This document shows positions 16,394 through 24,679 of a stretch of DNA of 64,000 nucleotides, in pieces. How positions within the stretch are numbered: the stretch's first letter is position 1; each line of letters opens with the position of its first letter. The DNA lies in assembly GCF_027497175.1 (NCBI RefSeq), contig NZ_CP114901.1, positions 3,224,001 through 3,288,000 of the forward strand, given 5' to 3'. Source of the stretch: Verrucosispora sp. WMMD573. GTDB lineage: Bacteria > Actinomycetota > Actinomycetes > Mycobacteriales > Micromonosporaceae. A model generated the notes under the pieces. It had not been told where the DNA came from, did not search any database, and worked only from the letters and a program-made list of their open reading frames with translations. Both the position numbers and the translations under genes were made by a program.

Positions 16394-17293
16394 TCAGGCC
16401 CGGTGAACGTCGATTCGGCCGTCCACGGGTGGGCGGGGGCGCACCACAGGTGTCGGCGCGGGCCGCTCGCGGGCGGCCCGGAACGCACCCGGGCTCATAC
16501 CGACCTCGCGGGTGAAGAACCGGCCGAAGTTCGTCGGTTCGGTGAAGCCGAGCTGTCGGCCGATCCGGGCGATCGGCTCGTCGGTGGCCGCCAGCATCCG
16601 GCTGGCCTGGAGCGCGACCCGCTCGTCCACCACCTGTTTCGCGCTGCGCCCGGTGATCGCCAGGCAGGCCCGGGTGAGGGTACGCACCGAGCAGCCCAGC
16701 CGGTCGGCGTAGTCCTCGACCCGGCGGCTGGCCTGGTAACTCCGCTCCACCTCGCGGCACAGCCGCCGGAAGGTCTCCTCCTCCGGGCGCGACGTCCGCC
16801 TCGCACCGGAGGGCAGCATGCTCAACCGCAGCAGCAGCACGCTCAGTTGATGACGCAACAGGCTGCGGGCGATCCGGGTGTCCCGGTGCCGGCCGGCGTC
16901 CACGGTCAGCTGGCTGACCTCGTTGATGATCGCGTCCTCGTCCTCACCGGCGAGCTGGAACCAGATCGGCACCTCCTCGGCGTCGACGTCGAGCCCGTGC
17001 AGCGCCTCCGGATGCCAGCGGACCACCGTGGCGTCCAGCTGGGGCACGGCGCAGCGCAGCACCTGGCCGGGCCGGATCCGCAGCAGCGTGCCGGGCCGGC
17101 ACGGCAGGGCACGAAAATCCACCTCGGCGATCCCGTGACCACTCGTGGTCAGCACGATCAGCTCGCTGTCCAGCAGCACCGGTCGTCGCCACCCGGAATC
17201 GGGTGCGAGATCGCCGAGGGTGATCGTGTCGATCTCGGCCGGGCTGGCGGCAGCATCGGACAGCGCCGTGGCTAGGTGACCGGAAGGGACCAT
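16394..17293 (-). CDS. AraC-family transcriptional regulator
   Basis: 299 residues from ATG 17293. The N-terminal half is an AraC-like ligand domain of the type with an FRALPCRPGTLLRIRPGQVLRC strand. The C-terminal helix-turn-helix pair is standard: VEDYADRLGCSVRTLTRACLAITG, then IGRQLGFTEPTNFGRFFTREVGMSPGAFR. It is divergent from the SDR gene, a likely target. The same frame stays open far upstream, but that part is antisense to the SDR gene and lacks a start signal. Confidence 0.85.
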   Translation of the reverse strand: MVPSGHLATALSDAAASPAEIDTITLGDLAPDSGWRRPVLLDSELIVLTTSGHGIAEVDFRALPCRPGTLLRIRPGQVLRCAVPQLDATVVRWHPEALHGLDVDAEEVPIWFQLAGEDEDAIINEVSQLTVDAGRHRDTRIARSLLRHQLSVLLLRLSMLPSGARRTSRPEEETFRRLCREVERSYQASRRVEDYADRLGCSVRTLTRACLAITGRSAKQVVDERVALQASRMLAATDEPIARIGRQLGFTEPTNFGRFFTREVGMSPGAFRAARERPAPTPVVRPRPPVDGRIDVHRA

Positions 17294-17506
17294 CACCTGC
17301 GACGTTAGCCCGAGGTTGGCTCGTACGCATCCCTCGCCACCCGGGTATCGCGAGGTCGCGGTGCCGCTGGGCGCACAGGGTTGTCCCCGATGCGGCAGGA
17401 CGGTTAGGTTACTGATCGGTAGTGACCTGGTCGTCGTGGCGCCCGTGCGGTCCGTGACGGCGGCCCCGACACCGGCTGTCCCAGGCCGGGGACGCAAGGG
17501 GATGGC

Positions 17507-18283
17507 ATGAAGGATCTGTTCTCCGTCGAGGGCAAGACCGTCCTGGTCACCGGCGGCTCCCGGGGCATCGGCCTGATGATCGCCCGGGGCTTCGTCACCG
17601 CCGGTGCGCACGTCATCATCTCCTCCCGCAAGGCCGATGTCTGCGAGGCGGTGGCCAAGGAGTTGTCCGCGCACGGCAGCTGCGAGGCGATCCCCGCCGA
17701 CCTGGGCCGCGACGAGGGCGTGCAGCAGCTGGCCGCCAGCGTTCAGGATCGGGCCGACAAGCTGGACGTACTTGTCAACAACGCCGGCGCCACCTGGGGC
17801 GCGCCGCTGGAGAGCTACCCGGAGAGCGCGTTCGACAAGTTGTGGGCGGTGAACGTCAAGTCCGTCTTCCGGCTGACCACCGCCCTGCTGCCGGCCCTGC
17901 GCGCCGCAGCGGGTCCCGACGACCCGGCGCGGGTGATCAACATCGGCTCCATCGACGGCATCCGGGTGCCGCTCATGGAGGTGTACGCCTACTCGGCCAC
18001 CAAGGCGGCGGTGCACATGCTGACCCGCAGCCTGGCTCACCAGCTGGCCGGCGAACAGATCACCGTGAACGCGATCGCCCCCGGACCGTTCGAGAGCAAG
18101 ATGATGGCGTTCGCGCTCGACGACCCCGGCTCCCGGTCCGCCATCGAGGCCCAGGTCCCGCTCGGCCGCATCGGCCGCCCCGAGGACATGGCCGGCACCG
18201 CGATCTACCTCGCCTCCCGAGCCGGCGCCTACCTCACCGGCGCGGTGATCCCGGTAGACGGCGGCCTGACCACCCACGGCTGA
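17507..18283 (+). CDS. Short-chain dehydrogenase/reductase
   Basis: 258 residues, a classical SDR. The cofactor loop is TGGSRGIG near 17-24, with NNAG at about 90, a catalytic Ser in NIGSIDG, and YSATK with the Tyr and Lys. The C-terminal APGPFESKM and GAVIPVDGG are standard. Arg in SSRKAD after strand 2 favours NADP(H). The substrate is unknown. The start ATG 17507 lies shortly after GGGACGCAAGGGG. Confidence 0.9.
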   Translation: MKDLFSVEGKTVLVTGGSRGIGLMIARGFVTAGAHVIISSRKADVCEAVAKELSAHGSCEAIPADLGRDEGVQQLAASVQDRADKLDVLVNNAGATWGAPLESYPESAFDKLWAVNVKSVFRLTTALLPALRAAAGPDDPARVINIGSIDGIRVPLMEVYAYSATKAAVHMLTRSLAHQLAGEQITVNAIAPGPFESKMMAFALDDPGSRSAIEAQVPLGRIGRPEDMAGTAIYLASRAGAYLTGAVIPVDGGLTTHG

Positions 18284-18336
18284 CCGCTCCCGCCCTCGCC
18301 TCCCCGCTTTGTCTCGCGGCTCGTCTTCCCGGGTGT

Positions 18337-18417
18337 CTCGTCGATCATGCAGTTGAGGTACTTGCCATAACGGGCAAAGATGCGGATACCACGTGCCACA
18401 ACTGCATGATCGACGAG
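18337..18417. repeat. REP-like inverted repeat, copy 2
   Basis: A perfect 19-base inverted repeat (arm CTCGTCGATCATGCAGTTG) around a 43-base loop that itself contains a TTGCC/GGCAA hairpin. It shares GATCATG with copy 1 and sits between convergent genes. Confidence 0.8.
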
Positions 18418-18449
18418 GCGGTGGGTGGTAGCGAGACGGAGGATAGGCG

Positions 18450-18484
18450 GGGGCCGCGCGAACTCGGCAGATTCGCGCGGCCCC
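18450..18484 (-). terminator. Hairpin terminator for ssgB
   Basis: A perfect 13-base stem (GGGGCCGCGCGAA and its complement) with a nine-base loop, 13 bases beyond the ssgB stop on the minus strand. Confidence 0.85.
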
Positions 18485-18497
18485 GGTTGTCGATCTG

Positions 18498-18929
18498 TCA
18501 GCGACCGGCGAGCAGCCGGTTCACCGCGGTGTCGACGTCCAGGTGCTCGGCCTCCCGGCCGCGCGGAACGACGACGTAGGTCCGCCGCAGGAAGCGCACC
18601 AGCACGCTGCGGGGTACCTCGAACAGGGCGTTGCCGTCCGGCGACGACAGCGCCAGCGCGACGAAGTCGCCGCGCGGGGTGGCCCAGGGCCAGACCCGTA
18701 CGTCCCCGATGCCGGCCGGCTCGTCCAGCCCGGTGACCAGCAGTTCGCGGGCGAAGGACCAGCTCACCGCCTCGCCGCCAGCCGATTCGGCATGAAACAG
18801 GACATGGACCGCATACGGGTCCGCAGGGTCGTAGCGCAGACTGGCGCGCACCGGCAAGGCGGTGGCGTCAGGTGCGACGAGCCTTAGCGACGTCTCGACC
18901 TCTACGGTCGTCGGTCGGATGACACTCAT
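18498..18929 (-). CDS. ssgB: SsgB-like sporulation/cell-division activator
   Basis: 143 residues. SsgA-like protein family features run along the whole length: LRYDPADPYAVHVLFHA, VSWSFARELLVTGL, GDVRVWPW, and SPDGNALFEVPRSVLVRFLRRTYVVVP. SsgB recruits FtsZ to septation sites in sporogenic hyphae and marks morphologically complex actinomycetes. It is monocistronic with its own terminator. The upstream 519-base gap holds a palindrome that may be regulatory. Confidence 0.9.
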   Translation of the reverse strand: MSVIRPTTVEVETSLRLVAPDATALPVRASLRYDPADPYAVHVLFHAESAGGEAVSWSFARELLVTGLDEPAGIGDVRVWPWATPRGDFVALALSSPDGNALFEVPRSVLVRFLRRTYVVVPRGREAEHLDVDTAVNRLLAGR

Positions 18930-19448
18930 GAACGTTCTCCCCCCGGCACCGCTGCGGAACGCGCGTGTCCCGCTTTTCCCATACTCAGCCGCTACTCCTG
19001 GCTACGCTCCGCCATGCGCTGACTTCACCCAGTGGTGGGAAGGGGGTCGGAAGGGCCTCGCGAACGTGAACGTTCATGTAGGATTTCCGATTCTGCCCAG
19101 TGGGTTCATCCTGCCCGGCATCGGGTTTGTTGAGTCGTCGACTTACTCCGGTAACGTCCAGTCGGCGGTTGCAGTGACGGGCCCGCGCCACACTGGGGCG
19201 TGAAATGGTCGCGGACGCCATCCTCAGTGGATGCGCTGACCCGGCGAGACCCGTCGAACGTCGCGGTCCGCACAGCCGAACAGCGGGGGTACGGGGTGCC
19301 GAAGAAGCGGAGAAGCCGGCACGGTCGGTCAGTGATCGACCGCGGTCGGGTAGGTGAACGCGGCGCGGCAGCCGTCCGGGTGCGCAACGGACGGGGCTAC
19401 CCGGGGGGAAGTCGGGATAGATCGACCGGGACGGGGCATCGTGGGGAG
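18930..19448. other. Long intergenic region upstream of ssgB and the PGPGW protein
   Basis: 519 bases. No gene is supported; open frames crossing it lack ribosome sites and family features. It should contain both divergent promoters. A 16-base near-palindrome at 19064-19079 is the only structured site noticed. Confidence 0.5.
19064..19079. promoter_or_regulatory. Near-perfect palindrome (core TGAACGTTCA) in the ssgB upstream region
   Basis: ACGTGAACGTTCATGT has one mismatched pair in eight. It lies 135 bases upstream of the ssgB start, a plausible regulator site. The regulator is unknown. Confidence 0.4.
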
Positions 19449-19904
19449 ATGACCGGTGGTGCGCAGCGCAAGGGGGGTGGTGTCGCCGTGTCCGAGCGGC
19501 GCGACCCGCCAGCGTGGCGGCAGCGGATAACCACCACCCTCGCCCTGATCCGAGCCAACCCCACCGGCCGAATCGCACTGAAGATCATCTTCGGGGTGCT
19601 CGGCGCCCTCGTGGTCACCATCGGCATCGCCCTCATCCCGCTGCCCGGCCCCGGCTGGCTGCTGGTGATCGCCGGCCTCGGCATCTGGGCCGTGGAATTC
19701 CACTGGGCCAAGCGCCTGCTCGCCTTCACCCGCCGCCACGTCCACGGCTGGACAGCCTGGGTGAAGAAGCAGTCACTGCCCGTACGCCTGGTGATCGGCT
19801 CGGTCGGCCTCGTCTTCGTCGGCGCCGTCGCCCTGCTGTCGATCAAGTACAGCCTCGGCATCGACGTGATCGCCCAGGTGCTGCACTACCTCGCGACCCA
19901 CTGA
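19449..19904 (+). CDS. PGPGW/TIGR02611-type membrane protein
   Basis: 151 residues from ATG 19449; a GTG at 19488 with AGGGGGG upstream is an alternative start. Hydrophobic spans are ALKIIFGVLGALVVTIGIALIPL, then the diagnostic PGPGW (LPGPGWLLVIAGLGIWA), and a last span VRLVIGSVGLVFVGAVALLSI. The family is widespread in actinobacteria with no defined role. A tRNA gene follows 50 bases downstream. Confidence 0.8.
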   Translation: MTGGAQRKGGGVAVSERRDPPAWRQRITTTLALIRANPTGRIALKIIFGVLGALVVTIGIALIPLPGPGWLLVIAGLGIWAVEFHWAKRLLAFTRRHVHGWTAWVKKQSLPVRLVIGSVGLVFVGAVALLSIKYSLGIDVIAQVLHYLATH

Positions 19905-19954
19905 CCCCGGGTTCGCGGTCCGCGCGCCGGATCGGGTAGAGTCATCCGCGCTGA

Positions 19955-20026
19955 GGGCGATTAGCTCAGCGGGAGAGCGCTTCGTTCACACCGAAGAGGT
20001 CACTGGTTCGATCCCAGTATCGCCCA
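19955..20026 (+). tRNA. tRNA-Val (anticodon CAC)
   Basis: A complete 72-base cloverleaf. The acceptor is GGGCGAT/ATCGCCC with discriminator A, the D arm GCTC-AGCGGGA-GAGC, the anticodon stem CTTCG/CGAAG with loop TTCACAC, and the T arm ACTGG-TTCGATC-CCAGT. CCA is not encoded. The anticodon CAC reads GTG. The segment from the anticodon loop to the variable loop is the attachment core of the adjacent integrative element; the element side appears to supply an intact 3' half. Confidence 0.96.
19984..20001. other. Left attachment core (attL)
   Basis: GTTCACACCGAAGAGGTC inside tRNA-Val, identical to 27233-27250. It covers the anticodon loop, the 3' anticodon stem and the variable loop. Confidence 0.85.
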
Positions 20027-20034
20027 CGCAGCTC

Positions 20035-20066
20035 AGGCCACTTCCCAGCTTCGGGAGGTGGCCTTT
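20035..20066 (+). terminator. Terminator after tRNA-Val
   Basis: AGGCCACTTCCC and GGGAGGTGGCCT pair with one G-T step around a six-base loop and are followed by TT. It ends tRNA transcription and, read the other way, may stop int transcripts. Confidence 0.7.
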
Positions 20067-20075
20067 CTGCTGCCC

Positions 20076-20098
20076 GTACAGCAGCGAAGTACAGCAGC
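20076..20098. repeat. Arm-type repeat pair at the left end of the element
   Basis: Two direct copies of GTACAGCAG separated by five bases, starting 75 bases inside the attL core. The same double repeat (21 of 23 bases identical) occurs inside the right end. This is the pattern expected of integrase arm-binding sites. Confidence 0.65.
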
Positions 20099-20102
20099 AC
20101 GG

Positions 20103-21323
20103 CTATTGCGCGAGTGAATCGCCGAGGCGCTTGAGGGCGTCCCGGGTCGCCTTGGATGAGACCTGGGTGTAGATCTCCATCGTTACGGAGAAGCGGGCGT
20201 GCCGGAGGATCTGCATGGCGACTCGCGGGTGGACGTCGAGGTCGGCCAGGAGGGTGGCGCAGGTCCGCCGCGCGTCGTGCACAGTGATCGGCTTCGTTGC
20301 GGCCTTGTCGCAGCGGGTCTGCCAGGAACGCTGAAAGTTGCGCGGCTCGATGGGTGTGCCGTAGCGGGTGGTGAACACCAGGTCGTTGTCGTGCCACGCC
20401 TTGCCGGCGGCTGCTCGTGCCTCGTCGCGTTGTTGCTGTCTGAGCTTGAGAGCGGTCAGGCAGATGTCGGGCAGGGGCAGGGTGGCGTCGGACGCCTGGG
20501 TCTTGGTGTCGCGGTGAAGGAGTTGCCCGCGTACGCGTTGCAGTTGCCGGCCGATGGTCAGCTCTCCGGCGTCGAGGTCGACGTCGGCCCAGGTGAGGCC
20601 GAGGGCTTCGCCTTTACGTAGGCCGGTGACGAGGACCAGGGCGTACGCGGCGTAGAGCGGATCGGCGTCGGCGCGGGCGGATTCGAGGAACCTACGGGCC
20701 TCGTCGCTGGACCAGGACTTGCCCCGCCGCCGGCGGACGGTGGCGAGGGTGACCGGGACGGCCGGGTTGCGGGTGATGAGGTCTTCGGCCTGGGCGTGGG
20801 TGAGGGCGGCCCGCAGCGCGGCCCGGATGTCGCTGACCGTGCGCGTCGACGGGACCGCCTGACAGCACCGGCCGACCGCGCAGCAGCGCCGCTTCTCCTT
20901 GCGGCGGGCGGCGTCCTTGCCCTGGGCGCAGCACTGGCAGGTGCGAGCCACCTGGTTGAGCCAGGTCTGCACGTCGCGTGCCTGGAGCCGGTCGAGTCGC
21001 TTGGTGCCGAGGCCGGGGGAGAGGTAGCGACGGACGAACGTCTCGTAGGTGGCGAAGGTCAGCGGCGCCCGGTTCGGCTCGATGATCTCGGTCAGCCAGT
21101 AGGCGAGGAAGCTGCCGACGGTCGGCACGCTGGTCGCCACGGGTCCGGCCTTGGCCTGTTGGTGCAGTTTGATCCACTTGTCGTGGACGGCGTCGCGGGT
21201 CTTGCCGTAGACGTACTTGCGGGTGCGCTTGCCGTCGGGCTTGGTGACCCAGACGTACGCGGCGAAGCCGTTGCGGTAGGGGAAGATCGAGCCTTCGCCG
21301 TTGGCGCGGGCGCGGGCGGGCAT
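20103..21323 (-). CDS. int: Tyrosine recombinase integrase
   Basis: 406 residues from ATG 21323 (MPARARANGEGSIFPYRNG). An AP2-like N-terminal arm domain is followed by a core-binding domain with TFATYETFVRRYLSPGLGTKRL. A Cys-rich insert (CQCC ... CC ... CC) probably binds zinc. The catalytic domain has Arg in TGLRKGEALGL, His-x2-Arg in HDARRT, His in LRHARFSV and nucleophile Tyr in EIYTQVS. Its gene ends 76 bases from the tRNA attachment site. Its ATG overlaps the xis stop (TGATG). It should insert and, with Xis, excise the element. Confidence 0.95.
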   Translation of the reverse strand: MPARARANGEGSIFPYRNGFAAYVWVTKPDGKRTRKYVYGKTRDAVHDKWIKLHQQAKAGPVATSVPTVGSFLAYWLTEIIEPNRAPLTFATYETFVRRYLSPGLGTKRLDRLQARDVQTWLNQVARTCQCCAQGKDAARRKEKRRCCAVGRCCQAVPSTRTVSDIRAALRAALTHAQAEDLITRNPAVPVTLATVRRRRGKSWSSDEARRFLESARADADPLYAAYALVLVTGLRKGEALGLTWADVDLDAGELTIGRQLQRVRGQLLHRDTKTQASDATLPLPDICLTALKLRQQQRDEARAAAGKAWHDNDLVFTTRYGTPIEPRNFQRSWQTRCDKAATKPITVHDARRTCATLLADLDVHPRVAMQILRHARFSVTMEIYTQVSSKATRDALKRLGDSLAQ

Positions 21324-21520
21324 CAGGCGGCCTCCTGCCGGTCGATCTGCTCGCGGATGTAGTCGTCGACCCATTCGGGGAGGATGCGGCGGTACTTGCC
21401 GTCCTTGATGGAACGCAGTTCACCGGTGGCGATCTTCATCTTGACCTTGGAGATGCCGAAGCCGAGTAGGACGGCGACCTCGGCGGGGGAGTACCAGCGT
21501 GGGGTGAGGGGTCGGGTCAT
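21323..21520 (-). CDS. xis: Excisionase-type helix-turn-helix protein
   Basis: 65 residues from ATG 21520. A MerR/excisionase-like DNA-binding domain is seen: PRWYSPAEVAVLLGFGISKVKMKIATGELRSIKDGKYRRILPEWVDDYI. It lies between rep and int with four- and three-base overlaps on its two sides, the standard place for xis in these elements. It directs excision and may affect int expression. The longer upstream frame overlaps rep coding and is rejected. Confidence 0.88.
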   Translation of the reverse strand: MTRPLTPRWYSPAEVAVLLGFGISKVKMKIATGELRSIKDGKYRRILPEWVDDYIREQIDRQEAA

Positions 21521-23061
21521 GCCGCCACCCCCGACCACAGCTCGTGGGCGAGTTCCTCCCGGCCGACGCGGCGGCGTTCCCGGTGCTGGGCGGCGGCGGT
21601 GTTGGCGAGCAGTGCGTCCCCGTCGGTCAGCCATCCGGAGCCGACGAAGGCCAGGGTGCCGACGGTGACGGAGCCGTCATCGGCGCGGCGGTAGGTGGCG
21701 CGGGTGTCGCGGAGCAGCCCGAAGGTGACCGAGTAGCGGCGGGCCTTAGTGAGGAAGTGCCCGCCGTAGCCGAGCATGTGCGCCCACCGTCGCAGCCCGC
21801 CGTAGGGATGGAGTGTGGTGTCAAGGTCGCCTTGACGGTCCTCGGCCTGGGAAGCGGTGTCGCTGGTGCGGTGCCGGGTGGGGCGGCCGAGTCGCCAGCA
21901 GGCGTCGATGAGCCGGGCCAGGTGGTCGCCCTCCGGATCGGCGTAGGAGTCGACGGTGCCCGGGGTGAGTCGGGTGGAGCAGTGGCCGGTGACCTCGGTG
22001 GCCTTGGTGGCGTACTTGGCCAGGTAGGCGGCCACCCTGGCGTCGGTCACGTCCCCGTCGCCGGTGCCGATGCGGCGCACGTCGACCTGCTCGCCCCAGG
22101 CGATCGCCCAACCCTGTGGCCGGTCGGGATGCGGCGGGGTGGCGAAGGTGATCTGCCGGGCGGCGGCGTGCACGGCGGCGTCGAGGTCGTCCACGGTGAT
22201 CCCGGCCGGTGGCGGGACCAGGGCGTGCCGGTCACCGGGGTCGACCCCGTCGAGACGCAGCAGGACATGGAAGTGCACCGCGCCCCGGCGCTGCATCTCG
22301 GCGACCTTCCCGTGCGACACCCGCACTGGCGGCACCCGCCGAACCCGGCCCGAGTCGGTGACGACCTCGACCCTCGGGATGCCGCGTCGGCGGCAGAGGG
22401 CGGCGAGCTGGCGTTCGACAGCCTGCTTGGTGCGTCGCCACAGCTCACCGGCGAAGACGTTCCAGATGACCTGGTGATCGTGGTCGTAGCAGTCCAGGCA
22501 GAGCGGCCGACCGAGCTGCGGATCGGCACCGTCGTGACGGACGAAGCAGGCCCCGGGCCGCCCGTGCGGGCAGGTGACAGCGTCACGGCGGGCGTGGCAG
22601 GGGGCCGGTCGGCAGTCGCAGTGCCGCCGGTCGGCACAGGTGTGGAGGGGTACGTTCCGGTGGTGGACCGGGCCGAACGACGGCGCGGTGAAGGTGGCGA
22701 AGACGACCGGGTGCCGGGACACCGAGGCGGGGACGGTCTTGCCGCCGGTCAAGCCACAACGGACGACCTGGAAGGCATCACCGGCGTAGACCCAGGAGCA
22801 GTCCGCGCACTGGGCGGCACGCCGGTTGCCGCACGCCTTGTAGAGCACCCGATCGGGCAACTCGTCGGTGTGCTGCTCGCCCAGGACCCGCCCGGTGTCC
22901 CGGTCGACGGCGGTCATGGTGCCGGTCAGCCGGATCGGACGGGCACAACCCCCGGCGGTCCGGGTGTGCTCCAACCAGCCGAAGTAGTCAGGGATGGCGG
23001 CCCGGTGCAGGGCCTGGGCGTCACGTCCGGCGGCGACGCCGGGACGGTGCAGGGTGGACAC
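21517..23061 (-). CDS. repSA: RepSA-like replication initiator
   Basis: 514 residues from GTG 23061. Cys-rich zinc-ribbon segments (CGNRRAAQCADCSW; CADRRHCDCRPAPCH; CLDCYD) are followed by a His-Phe-His metal motif in GAVHFHVLLRLDG and a Tyr/Lys helix in VAAYLAKYATKATE. This is the order expected of HUH-type rolling-circle initiators of the pSAM2 RepSA family. It nicks the element's origin after excision so that the circle replicates. A GTCAAGG/CCTTGAC palindrome lies within its coding sequence. It heads the rep-xis-int operon. Confidence 0.88.
   Translation of the reverse strand: MSTLHRPGVAAGRDAQALHRAAIPDYFGWLEHTRTAGGCARPIRLTGTMTAVDRDTGRVLGEQHTDELPDRVLYKACGNRRAAQCADCSWVYAGDAFQVVRCGLTGGKTVPASVSRHPVVFATFTAPSFGPVHHRNVPLHTCADRRHCDCRPAPCHARRDAVTCPHGRPGACFVRHDGADPQLGRPLCLDCYDHDHQVIWNVFAGELWRRTKQAVERQLAALCRRRGIPRVEVVTDSGRVRRVPPVRVSHGKVAEMQRRGAVHFHVLLRLDGVDPGDRHALVPPPAGITVDDLDAAVHAAARQITFATPPHPDRPQGWAIAWGEQVDVRRIGTGDGDVTDARVAAYLAKYATKATEVTGHCSTRLTPGTVDSYADPEGDHLARLIDACWRLGRPTRHRTSDTASQAEDRQGDLDTTLHPYGGLRRWAHMLGYGGHFLTKARRYSVTFGLLRDTRATYRRADDGSVTVGTLAFVGSGWLTDGDALLANTAAAQHRERRRVGREELAHELWSGVAA
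21820..21836. repeat. Palindrome GTCAAGG-n3-CCTTGAC inside rep
   Basis: A perfect 7-base inverted repeat with spacer TCG. The same arms recur at 24072-24088 (spacer TGG), and a shorter form occurs at 23614-23629, all within the element. Confidence 0.6.
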
Positions 23062-23613
23062 GATCTCTCCTCAGGGCGGGTGGCAGGGACGGGCGACGAA
23101 ACGCCACCGGTGGCCGGATCGCTGTCCGTAGGTGGTGTTCGTGGTGTCTCCTGGCACCGCCGTGGAGGGCGGCTGACGCCGGAGGGCGGGTGTGGCTGAC
23201 CGCCGTTGGGGTGTGGTCCTTCCGGTTGCCGTGCTGGGTGAGGCCGGGACGGGCGGGGTGCCTGGAGGTCGGCATCCGGCGGGTTGCCGCAGGCGAGCCC
23301 CACCCGTCGAGGGAATGCGAATCCGGGCCATCGTGACGGCGGGAAGGCCGTGCTGGGCCACTCAGCGGATTCCGGGCCGACATCGCGGCCAGAGGTGATC
23401 GAGAACCGGCGGGATCTGGCCCGCATCAGCGGCAGGACGGCCGCTCAGCAACTCCGTGGTCGAGCCCAGCGATCCGGCAGGAAGGCCGCACTGGCGTGCT
23501 CGACGACCGCCAGAGTAGCACCGGGTACCGACGCGTCAACCCGTCGTGAACCTCGGTGCCGAGCTGGTCCGGACCGGCTGCCGGGTGGTGTGGGAGGACT
23601 TTCTGTACGTCTA

Positions 23614-23629
23614 TCAAGGCGGCCCTTGA
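23614..23629. repeat. Palindrome TCAAGG-n4-CCTTGA
   Basis: A shorter relative of the GTCAAGG palindromes, upstream of rep. Six-base arms with spacer CGGC. Confidence 0.45.
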
Positions 23630-23650
23630 CGGGCCGCACGCGCCGCCGAT

Positions 23651-23700
23651 TGGGCGTCGCGCTGCGCAGCGGGCAAGCCCAAAGCTGCGCAGCACGCCCA
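23651..23700. repeat. Long interrupted hairpin built on GCTGCGCAGC
   Basis: TGGGCGT...GCTGCGCAGC pairs with GCTGCGCAGC...ACGCCCA around a 13-base loop; a three-base bulge (CGC) lies in the left arm. GCTGCGCAGC is itself palindromic and occurs twice. A stem this size in a non-coding element region suits an origin or processing site. Confidence 0.6.
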
Positions 23701-24071
23701 GTGCCCATCGGCTGGCGCGGAGAGCGGGAACCCCGGACCGCCGCAGACGGTAGCGGCAAAAGGGTGGTCGAGGTCCGTGGGCCGGCAGCCGGCCGGGACG
23801 CGGCGGCCGTCGCACCGCCGCGCCGTAGGTCGAGTCACCGCCGGCCGTGGTGGGGATGCGGCGCGGAGGATGCGGGGCCGCCCCTCCAGCCTCAAGGGTG
23901 CTTCGCATCGCTGCGCGACGGCCCTGCGGGCCGCCCTTGACCCCGGAGCCTCTGCGACCCCTCGGGCCGGCGTTGCCGGCAGGCGGGGGCCTGCCCGTGA
24001 TGCTCGCGCCGCATCCCCACCACGGCCTCGTCGCGGCACCGCCATTGTCCGGTGCGCGCCCCAGAGCATCC

Positions 24072-24088
24072 GTCAAGGTGGCCTTGAC
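24072..24088. repeat. Palindrome GTCAAGG-n3-CCTTGAC upstream of rep
   Basis: A perfect 7-base inverted repeat with spacer TGG, 43 bases beyond the stop of the 182-residue gene on the minus strand. It may be an operator or iteron shared with the copies at 21820 and 23614. Confidence 0.6.
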
Positions 24089-24130
24089 GCCACCGACAGT
24101 CACCGGGTCAGACTGCGGAAGCAGGGTCGG

Positions 24131-24679
24131 CTACGCCCACTCCTCACCGTTCGGCTCGTTCGGTGGCTCGGCGTAATCCTCATTGCGGGACGCCGGCTGA
24201 GGCGGTTTCGGCGCGGTGAGCTTGTGCAGCTTCAGTCGGGACGAGATCCCGCCAACGTTCCTGCCGAACTCGGAACAGAGTTCAGCCATAGAGGCACCCT
24301 CATGGAAACGGCGGATCAGGCGACGGTCGTCGTCGGCAGTCCACGGCTCAAAGGCGTTGGGGTAGTCCTTCCGGATCTCGTCGAGGTCAAGGCTGGCGTG
24401 CGGTGTAGCCAGTCCGAGCGTCACCGCAACACCGCCGACCGTGGTCGTGATCGCCTTCGTCACCGTGAGGAGATCGGCTCGCCGCAGAGTGCCAGTCATC
24501 AGGCCGACAGTCTGCCCCTGGTCGTCAATGGCATCAAAGCGCACGTGCACCGTCTCACCTGCTGCGGTGACTTGCAGGGTGCAGCGACAGCCGTTAATCC
24601 ATATGTCACGGACGGTCTCAGTTCGGTCCGGAGGAACTTCCTGAGCAGGGGCAACATCATGCCGCGTCCCTGGTGTCAT
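24131..24679 (-). CDS. Element-encoded protein with C-terminal helix-turn-helix-like domain
   Basis: 182 residues from ATG 24679, overlapping the upstream gene's stop (TGATG). The first 100 residues are beta-rich (IWINGCRCTLQVTAAGETVHVRFDAIDDQG). The C-terminal half has FEPWTADDDRRLIRRFHEGASMAELCSEFGRNVGGISSRLKLHKL. This pattern is seen in bacterial SANT/HTH-like modules that test DNA contacts. It may be a regulator of the element. It is the last gene before the non-coding region. Confidence 0.7.
   Translation of the reverse strand: MTPGTRHDVAPAQEVPPDRTETVRDIWINGCRCTLQVTAAGETVHVRFDAIDDQGQTVGLMTGTLRRADLLTVTKAITTTVGGVAVTLGLATPHASLDLDEIRKDYPNAFEPWTADDDRRLIRRFHEGASMAELCSEFGRNVGGISSRLKLHKLTAPKPPQPASRNEDYAEPPNEPNGEEWA

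Larger units (their letters stand above)
23062..24130. other. Structured non-coding region upstream of rep (possible origin or transfer locus)
   Basis: About 1.07 kb between the rep start and the next gene on the same strand. Frames that cross it are Arg/Pro/Gly-rich, lack ribosome sites and look non-coding. It is dense in inverted repeats: a long interrupted hairpin at 23651-23700, two TCAAGG/CCTTGA palindromes, and GGCCCTGCGGGCC near 23923. In related elements a translocase gene would often lie in this interval. It may contain a double- or single-strand origin or the clt transfer site. Confidence 0.5.

Noticed and set aside
17294..18277. N-terminal extension of the AraC frame across the SDR gene
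   Set aside because: It is antisense to a clear SDR; the AraC domain begins at 17293 with its own start.
23426..24103. 225-residue minus-strand frame in the element's non-coding region
   Set aside because: Low-complexity Arg/Pro/Gly composition, no ribosome site, and inverted repeats pass through it. Its WWGCGASITGRPP piece recalls sequences seen in similar elements but looks like conserved DNA, not protein.
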